Below are positions 51,738 to 60,673 of a stretch of DNA of 64,000 nt, piece after piece (position 1 is the stretch's first letter; every line of letters starts with the position of its first letter). This stretch comes from Bacteroidota bacterium. GTDB taxonomy: Bacteria > Bacteroidota > Bacteroidia > UBA4408. Made by a program: the position numbers and the translations under genes. The stretch is taken from the NCBI GenBank assembly GCA_016721765.1, contig JADKHO010000004.1, positions 868,001 through 932,000 of the forward strand, in the 5' to 3' direction. Under the pieces are notes generated by a model. It saw nothing but the letters and a program-made list of their open reading frames with translations, had not been told where the DNA came from and made no database searches.

Positions 51738-52927
51738 AAATTAAAAATGACGATGTTATTAAAAATTTAAGAGGTGCAAAAGGTACAAAAGTCAATGTGA
51801 GTATTATGCGTTCAGGTATTGGCGAACTTTTGGAGTTTACCATTATTCGAGATAAAATTCCATTGTACAGCATCGATGCTACTTATATGGCAACACCTAC
51901 TGTAGGCTATATTAAATTAAGCAGGTTTGCTCAAACCAGCATGGATGAGTTTGCTGAATCTTTAAGAACACTTAAGGCAAAAGGTGCAAAAGATTTAATA
52001 CTCGACCTCAATGATAATGGTGGCGGATACCTCAATATTGCTTTTGAAATTGCAGATCAATTTTTGAACGATGGAAAATTAATTGTGTATACCGAAGGCT
52101 TAAAATCACCCCGAAAAACCTACAATGCAACCGGAAAAGGTGAATTCGAAAAAGGAAGAGTAATTGTATTGGTGGATGAAGGCTCAGCTTCGGCAAGTGA
52201 AATTGTTTCAGGGGCAATTCAGGATTGGGATAGAGGCTTACTCATTGGTCGTAGAACTTTTGGAAAAGGATTAGTACAAAATCAATTTAACTTACCCGAT
52301 GGTTCGGCCATGCGACTTACCATTGCTCGTTACTATACTCCTGTAGGACGTAGTATTCAAAAGCCTTATGACGGCAAAATTGAAAATTACTACAAAGATT
52401 TAAATACACGTTTCAAACACGGTGAATTGACAAATGCCGATAGTATTAAGTTTCCTGATTCGTTAAAATATTCCACACCAAATAAGAAAATTGTTTACGG
52501 AGGCGGTGGCATTATGCCGGATATTTTTATTCCTATCGACACTTCTAAATCTTCAGCCTACTATACCAACCTTATCCGCAAAGGAATTTTAAATCAATTT
52601 GTACTCTCGTATCTCGATCGTAATCGCAAAGACTTATTTGCCAAGTATCCAACTTTTGACGAATACAAAAAGAATTTCGTAGTAACTAATGAAATGATGA
52701 ATGCATTGATTGCCGCAGCCGAGAAGGAAAAAATCAAGAAAGACGATAAAGGGCTAGCGGTATCAGGTGATGTTATAAAGCTTCAAATAAAAGCATTATT
52801 AGCGCGAGATTTATGGAAAAACGACAGCTATTTTGAAGTCATCAACGAAATAAATGATGCCTATCAAAAAGCGCTGGAAGTGTTTAAAAACGACACCTTT
52901 AAAAAGTACAAGATAAATTCTTATTAA
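51734..52927 (+). CDS. C-terminal processing protease (S41), main fragment with catalytic domain
   Basis: This frame holds the second half of the PDZ domain (KNDDVIKNLRGAKGTKVNVS) and the S41 peptidase domain: GYIKLSRFAQTSMDEF, LILDLNDNGGGYL, VLVDEGSASASEIVSGAIQD (with the nucleophilic Ser) and RTFGKGLVQ (with the general-base Lys). A long C-terminal helical part (to residue 397) is typical of Bacteroidota CTPs. Family members cleave periplasmic substrates and are secreted or surface-bound. The ATG at 51734 is internal to the expected gene; without the upstream fragment the protein lacks a signal peptide and would not be exported. Confidence 0.85.
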   Translation: MKIKNDDVIKNLRGAKGTKVNVSIMRSGIGELLEFTIIRDKIPLYSIDATYMATPTVGYIKLSRFAQTSMDEFAESLRTLKAKGAKDLILDLNDNGGGYLNIAFEIADQFLNDGKLIVYTEGLKSPRKTYNATGKGEFEKGRVIVLVDEGSASASEIVSGAIQDWDRGLLIGRRTFGKGLVQNQFNLPDGSAMRLTIARYYTPVGRSIQKPYDGKIENYYKDLNTRFKHGELTNADSIKFPDSLKYSTPNKKIVYGGGGIMPDIFIPIDTSKSSAYYTNLIRKGILNQFVLSYLDRNRKDLFAKYPTFDEYKKNFVVTNEMMNALIAAAEKEKIKKDDKGLAVSGDVIKLQIKALLARDLWKNDSYFEVINEINDAYQKALEVFKNDTFKKYKINSY

Positions 52928-52978
52928 GCCTATTAAAATGGCAATAGCTCAAATCAACTTGTTACCAAACTATAATGC

Positions 52979-54451
52979 ATGAGAATAACGTTCGGTAAAT
53001 TATTGCTTTCAATATTGTTGCTTGTTCAGACTTTCAACGGATGTAAAGTAGATGCGCCGGTTATCGATTTGGAAGGTAGTGGATATCCGGAAGAGGTTGG
53101 AAAAATTGTGCTTACTAAATGTGCCATAAGCGGCTGCCATAACAATAAAAGCAAGGATGGGGCTGCCGGATTATCCCTGCTCACTTGGGAAAATCTTTTT
53201 GAAGGCACGCGAAATGGCGCTGCAGTTATACCTTATGCGCACACTCAAAGCACATTTTTTTTATTTACCAATACTTATCCCGACCAAGGTCCAAGTGTCA
53301 CTCCTACAATGCCAATTGGTGCCGACCCGCTAAGCAACGACCAAATTACACTACTAAAAAATTGGATTTCTTCCGGGGCTCCGGATAAAAACGGATTTGT
53401 AAAATTCTCGGATAATCTCAATCGTAAAAAAATATATGTTACCAATCAAGGTTGTGATGCGGTTACTGTTTTTGATGCAGAAACAGGATTGCCGATGCGT
53501 TATGTTCAGGTTGGGCACACACCTTTAAATGAAGCTCCACATTCCGTGCGGGTTTCACCCGATGGACAATACTGGTATGTATCGTTTATTAATGGCTCCT
53601 ATATGCAAAAATTTAGAACCAGCGACGATACCTTTGCAGGCGAAATATTTATTGGGTTTGGCAGTTGGAATACCTTTGCAATTACCAACGATTCCAAATA
53701 TGCATACATTGCCGATTGGAATTCAAACGGAAATATTTTTTATGTTGACCTTGAGAATCTAAGCATTAAGAAAAAATATTCAGGGAGTGGCTTGCTTGTT
53801 TTTCCGCATGGCACCAATCTCAATCAATCCAATAATTTTTTATATGCAACAGCACAATACGGAAACTATATTTATAAAATAAATGTAAGCAATCCACTAA
53901 TTCCGGATGTAAATGAAGTAATTATGAACGGTGCGCCGCAAATTACTACTTCGCCACATGTGCTCGATCCGCACGAAATTGCCTTTTGTCCTGATTATAG
54001 CAAGTATTATGTAACTTGCCAATTTACTAATGAAGTGAGGGTTTTTAACGCAGCAAACGATTCATTGATTGCGAAAATTGGGACTGGCTCCTTTCCTCAG
54101 GAAATGAGTTTTTCAAAAAATTATCCTTACCTATTTGTAACATGTCCCGAAGACTCTGTAAACTTTCCCGGAAAACGAGGTTCAGTTGCCATAATCAACT
54201 ATCAAACAAATACTCTTATAAAATCAGTCTTCACCAGTTGGCAGCCACATGGTGTTGCTGTGGATGACGATCGCAATTTAGTATACATTGCTAATAGAAA
54301 TGTAAACCTCGCCGGACCCGCACCACACCACAGTTCTGATTGTGGTGGGCGCAATGGAAGTGTCTCTACCATCGATTTATCTACCTTACTTGTATCCGAT
54401 AAAAAAACAGAAGTATCAGTAGATCCCTATTCTGTTGCCTATAAAAAGTAA
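52979..54451 (+). CDS. Lipoprotein with cytochrome c-like domain (CX4CH) and YVTN beta-propeller
   Basis: A lipobox (FNGC, Cys22) precedes a cytochrome c-like domain with Cys48-x4-Cys53-His54 (CAISGCH) and a downstream MPIG motif with LSNDQITLLKNWISSGAPD, the arrangement around the distal Met ligand in c-type cytochromes. From about residue 150 there is a seven-bladed YVTN/SMP-30-type propeller: KIYVTNQGCDAVTVFDAETG, HSVRVSPDGQYWYVSF, YVTCQFTNEVRVFNAAND and HGVAVDDDRNLVYIANRN. The five-position spacing of the Cys residues is not CxxCH. It probably is a surface redox or sensory protein. Partner unknown. Confidence 0.8.
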   Translation: MRITFGKLLLSILLLVQTFNGCKVDAPVIDLEGSGYPEEVGKIVLTKCAISGCHNNKSKDGAAGLSLLTWENLFEGTRNGAAVIPYAHTQSTFFLFTNTYPDQGPSVTPTMPIGADPLSNDQITLLKNWISSGAPDKNGFVKFSDNLNRKKIYVTNQGCDAVTVFDAETGLPMRYVQVGHTPLNEAPHSVRVSPDGQYWYVSFINGSYMQKFRTSDDTFAGEIFIGFGSWNTFAITNDSKYAYIADWNSNGNIFYVDLENLSIKKKYSGSGLLVFPHGTNLNQSNNFLYATAQYGNYIYKINVSNPLIPDVNEVIMNGAPQITTSPHVLDPHEIAFCPDYSKYYVTCQFTNEVRVFNAANDSLIAKIGTGSFPQEMSFSKNYPYLFVTCPEDSVNFPGKRGSVAIINYQTNTLIKSVFTSWQPHGVAVDDDRNLVYIANRNVNLAGPAPHHSSDCGGRNGSVSTIDLSTLLVSDKKTEVSVDPYSVAYKK

Positions 54452-54849
54452 TGCAATCCTCCCGAATTATTTTGTTTGACGGTTATTGCAATTTGTGCAG
54501 CAGTTCAGTTCAATTTATTGTGAGACATGATCCCAATGCCAAATTCAAATTTTGTTCGTTGCAATCCGAATCCGCAAAAAAATTAATACGCCAATTCGCT
54601 ATTCCCTATCAAAACTTAGAAAGCATAGTTTTAATTGAAGAAAATAAATTTTACTTTAAATCAGATGCGGCATTAAGAATAACAAAACAATTAAAATTTC
54701 CAATTTCAATGCTTACAATTTTCACTCTCCTTCCCAAGTTTTTTCGTGATGGGATTTACAACTGGATTGCAAAAAACAGGTACCGCTGGTTTGGAAAGAA
54801 AATGGAATGTATGCTACCCGATAATTCCCTTTTAGAAAGATTTATTTGA
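54451..54849 (+). CDS. DCC-family (DUF393) thiol-disulfide oxidoreductase-like protein
   Basis: The N-terminal motif RIILFDGYCNLCSSSVQFI gives the DGxCxLC signature of the DCC family (Cys13, Cys16). The following FKFCSLQSESAKKL and the YRWFGKK ending are typical. Length (132 residues) is normal. Thiol-disulfide exchange activity is proposed for the family but poorly tested. Its ATG overlaps the stop of the preceding lipoprotein gene by one base (TAATG), so the two are probably co-translated. Confidence 0.88.
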   Translation: MQSSRIILFDGYCNLCSSSVQFIVRHDPNAKFKFCSLQSESAKKLIRQFAIPYQNLESIVLIEENKFYFKSDAALRITKQLKFPISMLTIFTLLPKFFRDGIYNWIAKNRYRWFGKKMECMLPDNSLLERFI

Positions 54850-54906
54850 GGAAAGTCATTTGTAAAATGGATTAGCTAACTAAATTTCAAGCCCAGCGAA
54901 ATCAAG

Positions 54907-55341
54907 CTAAGTAGGGTAATCTAAGACCACAATTTGCTGTTTGTAATTAATAACAGCATTATACATTTTTAAAATATCACCTCCCAAAACACCATCAAGC
55001 GGTTTGTAATTCAGCTTCACATAGGTTTCATTTACATGACTTAAGTCAAGCAAAAAGATTTCTGCATTATTCAAAATCAAATCGCCCAGCTTCATCCTTT
55101 TTAGCTCAATAGTATGGCTTTGCATGGAGTTTGTGCCCAAACCTGTACTTATTTGATCATTCGCAACCATCGTTTTTACAGAAGCAAATTTTTGAATGCG
55201 ATTGGTATCAAAAACTGTTTTTGAAGCACCCGTATCCACTAACAAATTGGCAACTCTCCCATTAATCAATGCCTTCACAAAAATGTGGTAACCTTGCTCA
55301 TCCACATGCACTAACTTTAAAGGTATTCTTGTTCTTTTCAT
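54907..55341 (-). CDS. Retropepsin-like aspartyl protease family protein
   Basis: This 144-residue protein carries one aspartyl protease motif, NLLVDTGASKTVFD, with Asp36 in the DTG triad, and the second-half motif DGVLGGDILKMYNAVINY near residue 115. One domain this small must act as a dimer, as in clan AA single-domain enzymes. There is no signal peptide or membrane segment. The substrate is unknown. It lies downstream of malate dehydrogenase on the same strand, but a terminator separates them. Confidence 0.85.
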   Translation of the reverse strand: MKRTRIPLKLVHVDEQGYHIFVKALINGRVANLLVDTGASKTVFDTNRIQKFASVKTMVANDQISTGLGTNSMQSHTIELKRMKLGDLILNNAEIFLLDLSHVNETYVKLNYKPLDGVLGGDILKMYNAVINYKQQIVVLDYPT

Positions 55342-55353
55342 TTGAATAAAAAA

Positions 55354-55382
55354 AAGACCGCCCCCATGCTAGAAGCGGTCTT
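55354..55382 (-). terminator. Intrinsic terminator after malate dehydrogenase (minus strand)
   Basis: An 8-base GC-rich stem (arms 55354-55361 and 55375-55382, loop of 13) is followed on the minus strand by a run of T. It lies 21 bases after the mdh stop and ends its transcript before the aspartyl protease gene. Confidence 0.75.
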
Positions 55383-55402
55383 ACTATAATTATTATTGGG
55401 TA

Positions 55403-56332
55403 TTAAATTGTTTTTAATACATCATTCATACTGCGTACTGCATCAGCCGATTTGTTAAAAGCAGCTTGCTCTTCCGCATTTAATTTGTAATCCACAATTT
55501 TCTCAAAACCATTTTTACCAATTACTACCGGCACTCCCATACAAATGTCTTTTTGACCATACTCACCGTCTAATGCAACACAACAAGTAAATAGTTTTTT
55601 CTCATCGCGCACAATACTTTCAACCAATGCAGCTCCCGCAGCTCCAGGAGCATACCATGCACTAGTGCCTATTAACTTCGTTAAAGTTGCTCCTCCCACC
55701 ATAGTATCGGCAACAATTTGTTTTTGTTGATCCTCCGATAACAGTTGACTTACAGGAACCGAATTCCACGTTGCATAACGGATTAATGGAATCATGGTAG
55801 TATCGCCGTGTCCACCTATTACAGTAGCATTCAAATCAGATGGAGAGCAATTTAAGGCTGCGCTCAAATAGCATTTAAACCGAGCGCTATCTAATATTCC
55901 GCCCATTCCAATAATTCTGTTTTTAGGCAATTTACTGCTGGTCAAAGCCAGATAGGTCATCGTATCCATAGGATTTGAAATCACGATGATGATGGCATTG
56001 GGAGAATGCTTTAAAATATTTTCGGTAACTCCTTTAACAATATTTGCATTGGTTCCAATTAGTTCCTCACGTGTCATCCCTGGTTTACGCGGAATACCGG
56101 AGGTAATTACCACCACATCGCTACCTGCTGTCTTGGAATAATCGTTTGTACTACCTGTAATTTTGGTATCAAACCCGAGCAAAGCAGCGGTTTGTGTCAT
56201 GTCTAACGCCTTCCCTTCAGCTAATCCTTCTTTAATGTCAAGTATCACTAATTCCTGACAAAGTTCTTTACGGGCTATGTTATCGGCACATGTTGCTCCA
56301 ACAGCCCCTGCTCCTACTACAGTTATTTTCAT
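55403..56332 (-). CDS. mdh: Malate dehydrogenase
   Basis: This NAD-dependent malate dehydrogenase (EC 1.1.1.37) of the lactate/malate dehydrogenase fold is 309 residues long. The Rossmann motif GAGAVGA is at residues 7-13, the substrate loop SGIPRKPGMTREEL near residue 78-91, and the catalytic His in IGGHGDTTMIP near residue 172. Arg in the PRKPGMTR segment marks malate rather than lactate specificity. It acts in the citric acid cycle. A TATTTTCG element on the minus strand (56368-56375) is a possible promoter. Confidence 0.96.
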   Translation of the reverse strand: MKITVVGAGAVGATCADNIARKELCQELVILDIKEGLAEGKALDMTQTAALLGFDTKITGSTNDYSKTAGSDVVVITSGIPRKPGMTREELIGTNANIVKGVTENILKHSPNAIIIVISNPMDTMTYLALTSSKLPKNRIIGMGGILDSARFKCYLSAALNCSPSDLNATVIGGHGDTTMIPLIRYATWNSVPVSQLLSEDQQKQIVADTMVGGATLTKLIGTSAWYAPGAAGAALVESIVRDEKKLFTCCVALDGEYGQKDICMGVPVVIGKNGFEKIVDYKLNAEEQAAFNKSADAVRSMNDVLKTI

Positions 56333-56367
56333 TTTTATATGTTTTTTAATTTTATTTAATATCGTTG

Positions 56368-56375
56368 CGAAAATA
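56368..56375 (-). promoter_or_regulatory. Possible -7 element of mdh
   Basis: On the minus strand the sequence reads TATTTTCG, close to TAnnTTTG and to the TAnnTTTCG variant often seen in this phylum. It lies 36 bases before the mdh start codon. No clear -33 element is seen. Confidence 0.35.
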
Positions 56376-56462
56376 GAAATTAGACAGCATATAATAAATG
56401 ATTGTTTACTTAATCTTTTTTATTTAATTTAGCACGAAAATCAATTTTTAACCCAAAATTTG

Positions 56463-58358
56463 ATGATTCATAGTTCAAACAAAATCTTTTTGTTTTTTTT
56501 CTTGGCTATCTCAATACATGCCATAAAGCTTAAAAGCCAGACGCTGCCGGACTCTGCAGATTGTATTAATGCTGTACCAATTTGCACTAATTTCTATTCC
56601 TGTCCTACACAAGCAAATGGTATGGGCTTGTTTCCAAACGAAATTAATTCATCTAATTCTTGTTTGGGGAGTGGCGAAAAAAATGGATGTTGGTATACCT
56701 TTACTGTGCAAACGAGTGGTAATTTAAATTTTACAATTACTCCCATAAACAATGACGATTACGATTGGGCTCTTTACAATATGACCAATGCAATATGCTC
56801 ACAAATTTATAATAACGCTGCTCTAGAAGTTAGTTGTAATTACGACGGTGCTCCAGGTCCAACTGGACCTAATGGATTACCCGGACCTCAAAATGAGCCC
56901 CCTGTTCCAGTGCTAGCAGGACAAACCTATGTTCTTTATATTTCACATTTTACAACAGGAAATGCGCTTGGCTATACTTTCGATTTAGGCTTAACAACCG
57001 CAACTATTTATGATGCTTCACCGCCATATCCTAAGGAAATAGTGAGCACACCACCATTATCTCCACTGACTTGTGGTTTGAATAAAATTTCATTAAAATT
57101 CAGCGAAAACATACGGTGCGGATCCATAGATACCAATGACCTTGCCATATATTGTCCGAACAATATTCATCACCACTTGACAAATCTATTATGCAAAAGT
57201 ACAGGACTTTATTCCAACACCTTTGATATCACGCTTTTACCAGCTCTTACAGATTCAGGCTTACATAAAATTTATTTAACGCGCAGCGACCCAAGTGCAA
57301 TTTCCGATTTATGTGGCAATACCGCAGCAGCTGTTGCCAATTTTTCGCACGATACTGTTCCCTTCAGAGTGAAAGGAATAAAACGGATTCAACAAATTAA
57401 AAATGTGAATTGTTATGGCGACTCTACTGGTACTGCTAAAATCACACCTTCAAATGGCACTGCTCCATATCAATACTCATGGCTAACTTCTCCGGCTAAA
57501 ACAAGTCCAAATCTTTCAAACGCTAGAGCAGGGAACTATATTTGTATTATTAAAGATGCAAAAGGTTGCTCCATTCGAGATAGCTTGCAAATTACCGAAC
57601 ATCCACAATTAATTCCAACAATTACCAATACATGGGATACCTGCGGGAAAGGTACAGGTGTTGCATTTGTATCGGTTACTGGCGGTGAGCCCGGATATAC
57701 CTACAAATGGGATGATATACTTCAACAAACAAATGATACCGCCACCCATCTTTTTCAAGGAGCTTACACAGTAACTATTATCGATACACTTGGTTGTGAT
57801 ACGGTTGTTCCATTTAATGTATATACAGCACCAATTGTGCATCCTTCCTTTGATTACAATCCCAAAGCGCTTTCACTCTTCTTCCCCGATTGTAATTTTA
57901 CCGATTTATCGTCCAATGCCGTTAAATGGTTTTGGAATTTTGGTGATGGCGATACTTCATACCATCAAAACCCATTTCACAAATTTATTGGAGATGGTAC
58001 ATTTCCGGTTAAGCTTGTTATTGAAAATGCTTATGGGTGCGAAGATTCAGTGATAGTTGAGGTATATGTAGATGGATTCTATACCCTGTATTTGCCTAGT
58101 ACATTTTCACCTAACGGCGATGGAAAAAATGATGTGTTCCAAATTAGAGGAACAGGGCTTATTTCCGATAAGTACGAACTAACAATTTATGCCCGCAACG
58201 GACAAGTAGTATTTAAAACCAACGATCTCGAAAAAGGTTGGGACGGCACGTTTGGTGGCACTCTGGCTAAAGCCGATTCCTACGTATACGACATTTACTT
58301 TATGGATTATAAATTTAAATCACATCAAAAACGAGGCGTTTTTACAATTGTGAGATAA
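56463..58358 (+). CDS. Large secreted protein with PKD domain and T9SS type B (gliding) C-terminal domain
   Basis: The protein has a signal peptide (residues 1-24, ending LKSQ), an N-terminal domain with paired Cys (CINAVPICTNFYSC; NGCWYTFTVQTSGNL) as in adhesin-like surface proteins, then SprB-like repeats (VNCYGDSTGTAKITPSNGTAPYQYSW; AYTVTIIDTLGCD), a PKD domain (WFWNFGDGDTSYHQNP) and a C-terminal gliding-type domain (YLPSTFSPNGDGKNDVFQIRG; YARNGQVVFKTNDLEKGWDG; YVYDIYFMD). This tail directs T9SS type B secretion to the surface. ATG 56463 is preferred to TTG 56460. Confidence 0.9.
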   Translation: MIHSSNKIFLFFFLAISIHAIKLKSQTLPDSADCINAVPICTNFYSCPTQANGMGLFPNEINSSNSCLGSGEKNGCWYTFTVQTSGNLNFTITPINNDDYDWALYNMTNAICSQIYNNAALEVSCNYDGAPGPTGPNGLPGPQNEPPVPVLAGQTYVLYISHFTTGNALGYTFDLGLTTATIYDASPPYPKEIVSTPPLSPLTCGLNKISLKFSENIRCGSIDTNDLAIYCPNNIHHHLTNLLCKSTGLYSNTFDITLLPALTDSGLHKIYLTRSDPSAISDLCGNTAAAVANFSHDTVPFRVKGIKRIQQIKNVNCYGDSTGTAKITPSNGTAPYQYSWLTSPAKTSPNLSNARAGNYICIIKDAKGCSIRDSLQITEHPQLIPTITNTWDTCGKGTGVAFVSVTGGEPGYTYKWDDILQQTNDTATHLFQGAYTVTIIDTLGCDTVVPFNVYTAPIVHPSFDYNPKALSLFFPDCNFTDLSSNAVKWFWNFGDGDTSYHQNPFHKFIGDGTFPVKLVIENAYGCEDSVIVEVYVDGFYTLYLPSTFSPNGDGKNDVFQIRGTGLISDKYELTIYARNGQVVFKTNDLEKGWDGTFGGTLAKADSYVYDIYFMDYKFKSHQKRGVFTIVR

Positions 58359-58364
58359 GTTGAA

Positions 58365-59825
58365 TTAGGAACTTGCTTTTTCTTGTTTAGAAATTGCTAG
58401 CAATCCTAAAAAGGTAAGCAATCCATTTAATATTAATAGCTCAAATCCAAATTTATATCCGCCTAACCATTTCTCGGAATTTTCGCTAAGCACATAGCAA
58501 ACAATAGGCGAAGCTATGCAAATGTAGGGCACAATTTTATCCTTAACAGGTCGCTTCAAAAACAATCCAAAAGCATAAAGTCCCAACAATGGACCATAGG
58601 TATAACCTGCCGCCGTAAAGAGCTTCCCAACCACTGCTTGGTCATTAATCGCTCGAAATAAAACAATCACACCCAGCAATAAAAAGGCAAAGCTGAAATG
58701 CACTTTATACCTGATTTTTCGCTTTTGTTCTTCTGACCATTCTGTACGTTTATTCATGTCCAGGAAATCAATGCAAAACGATGTGGTTAAGGAGGTGAGC
58801 GCTCCATCCGCACTGGGATAAGCAGCCGAAATTAATCCGATTATAAAAACCAAACCTGCGAATGGACCAAGGTATTTTAATGCGATGAGTGGAAACAACT
58901 CATCTGTTTTTGCCGGTATTTCGATGCCCTTATTTTTTGCGTAGATATAAAGTAAGGCTCCTAAACTCAAGAATAAAAAATTCACGAAAACCAACACAAA
59001 ACTAAATGTGAACATATTTTTTTGCGCTTCTCCAATATTTTTGCAGCTCAAATTCTTTTGCATCATCTCCTGATCCAAACCGGTCATCACAATAGCAATA
59101 AAAGCTCCGCTCACAAATTGTTTAAGAAAAAAACGCTTATCATTAAAATCAAAAAACAATACTTGCGAATACTCACTTGATTTAACCGCTTGAACCATTT
59201 CACCAAAACTGAAATTTAATTGTTGGCTTATTAGAATTACCGAAATCACAACCCCCAACAGCATAAAAGTAGTTTGTAAAGTATCTGTCCAAATAATTGT
59301 TTTTATCCCGCCTTCATAAGTATAAAGCAGTATAAGCAAAATAAATCCGGCAACGGTTGCTATGAAAGGTACTCCCAAAGCATCAAACACAAATGCTTGT
59401 AACACCGTTACCACCAAAAACATGCGAAAAGAGGCGCCAATTGTGCGTGACAATAAAAAGAAAAATGCCCCGGTGCGGTAACTGTTGCGACCAAAACGCT
59501 GCTCCAAATAGGAATATATTGAGGTGAGTTGCAAGCGGTAATACAAAGGCAACAATACGGTGGCAATAACCGCATATCCCGCCAAATAACCCAATACTAC
59601 CGTTAAATACGAAAACTGCGTGCTTCCTACCCATCCCGGCACCGACATAAAAGTTACCCCGCTTAAGGAAGCTCCAATCATACCATAGGCAACTACATAC
59701 CATGGCGATGTTTTATTCCCTAAAAAATAGCCCGAATTAGTCGCATTTCTGCTGGTAAGCCAAGTAATAAAAAAAAGAAGTAAGGAATAAATTCCAACAC
59801 AAATTAATATCGAAATGGGTGTCAT
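58365..59825 (-). CDS. Sodium:solute symporter (SSS family)
   Basis: This is an integral inner-membrane transporter with about 13 hydrophobic segments in 486 residues. The family signature region, with GMIGASLSGVTFMSVPGWVGSTQFSYL near residue 50 and the conserved helices with TIGASFRMFLV and GLISAAYPSADGALTSLTTSF, is clear. The solute (sugar, amino acid or other) cannot be predicted. It ends only 6 bases from the convergent end of the T9SS protein gene, with no terminator between. Confidence 0.92.
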   Translation of the reverse strand: MTPISILICVGIYSLLLFFITWLTSRNATNSGYFLGNKTSPWYVVAYGMIGASLSGVTFMSVPGWVGSTQFSYLTVVLGYLAGYAVIATVLLPLYYRLQLTSIYSYLEQRFGRNSYRTGAFFFLLSRTIGASFRMFLVVTVLQAFVFDALGVPFIATVAGFILLILLYTYEGGIKTIIWTDTLQTTFMLLGVVISVILISQQLNFSFGEMVQAVKSSEYSQVLFFDFNDKRFFLKQFVSGAFIAIVMTGLDQEMMQKNLSCKNIGEAQKNMFTFSFVLVFVNFLFLSLGALLYIYAKNKGIEIPAKTDELFPLIALKYLGPFAGLVFIIGLISAAYPSADGALTSLTTSFCIDFLDMNKRTEWSEEQKRKIRYKVHFSFAFLLLGVIVLFRAINDQAVVGKLFTAAGYTYGPLLGLYAFGLFLKRPVKDKIVPYICIASPIVCYVLSENSEKWLGGYKFGFELLILNGLLTFLGLLAISKQEKASS

Positions 59826-59978
59826 TTTTTGCTTTTATATCTTTTCAAAACAAGAATAACGAATAATTGCTTGGCTATTGAATTGAAATAAAATAATTTC
59901 TAACAGTTGTTGCTGATAAATTTTTGTTAACGGGCTAAAGTTAAATTTCATTGAATCGCTAAATTGTCATTGGTAAGA

Positions 59979-60011
59979 TTGACTATCATTGCTAACCACT
60001 TGCTACTTTTG
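59979..60011 (+). promoter_or_regulatory. Promoter of recR
   Basis: TTG at 59979-59981 and TACTTTTG at 60004-60011 fit the Bacteroidota -33 and -7 elements, with a spacer of 22. Transcription would start near 60018, 17 bases upstream of the recR start codon. Confidence 0.5.
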
Positions 60012-60034
60012 TTTTATAGCCATACATTTACCTC

Positions 60035-60655
60035 ATGAATTTTTCTTCAAAACTAATTGACAATGCAGTAACCCAATTTTCTTCCTTACCCGGAATTGGA
60101 AAAAAAACCGCATTGAGACTCGTTTTGCATTTGTTAAAGCAAGAAAGCACAGAAGTGGAAGCTTTTGGTAATGCCTTTATTAAAATGCGAAATGAAATAA
60201 AATATTGTAACAATTGCCATAATATTTCAGATGCCGCCTTATGCGAAATTTGCTCCAACCCTAACCGCAATCATTCCATTATTTGCGTAGTGGAAGACAT
60301 TCGCGATGTAATTGCCATCGAGAGCACCAATCAGTTTAACGGAACCTACCATTTATTGGGTGGAATTATTTCGCCGATGGAAGGCATTGGTCCAAAGGAT
60401 TTAAATATTGAAACACTAATTAATCGTGTTTCTGGCGGCGAGGTAAAAGAAATTATTATGGCCTTGAGTACCACCATGGAAGGCGATACAACCAATTTCT
60501 ATTTGTATAAACGCCTTAAAGATTTCAACCTAACCATCTCAACCATTGCACGTGGAATTGCAGTAGGCGATGAGTTAGAATATGCCGATGAGATTACACT
60601 TGGCCGTTCTATCCTACAACGCACACCATACGAAAGCTCCTTGTTGCTCAAATAA
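60035..60655 (+). CDS. recR: Recombination protein RecR
   Basis: RecR loads RecA at gaps together with RecF or RecO. The 206-residue protein has the N-terminal helix-hairpin-helix (LPGIGKKTALRLVLHL), a Cys4 zinc finger (CNNCHNISDAALCEICSNP, about residues 55-73) and a TOPRIM domain with ICVVEDIRDVIAIE, GPKDLNIETLI and MALSTTMEGDTTNFYL. It ends with the RGIAVGDELEYADEITLGRS segment. All functional regions are intact. Confidence 0.97.
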   Translation: MNFSSKLIDNAVTQFSSLPGIGKKTALRLVLHLLKQESTEVEAFGNAFIKMRNEIKYCNNCHNISDAALCEICSNPNRNHSIICVVEDIRDVIAIESTNQFNGTYHLLGGIISPMEGIGPKDLNIETLINRVSGGEVKEIIMALSTTMEGDTTNFYLYKRLKDFNLTISTIARGIAVGDELEYADEITLGRSILQRTPYESSLLLK

Positions 60656-60673
60656 TTTCCTTGCGCCGGATTA

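Noticed and set aside
51680..51740. Programmed ribosomal frameshift in the processing protease
   Set aside because: The G4 context is a poor slippery site and no stimulatory element is obvious; a missing base is simpler.
54872..54910. Terminator hairpin between the convergent DCC and aspartyl protease genes
   Set aside because: The stem is split (TTAGCT/AGCTAA and ATTTC/GAAAT) by an unequal internal loop and has no T run on either strand.
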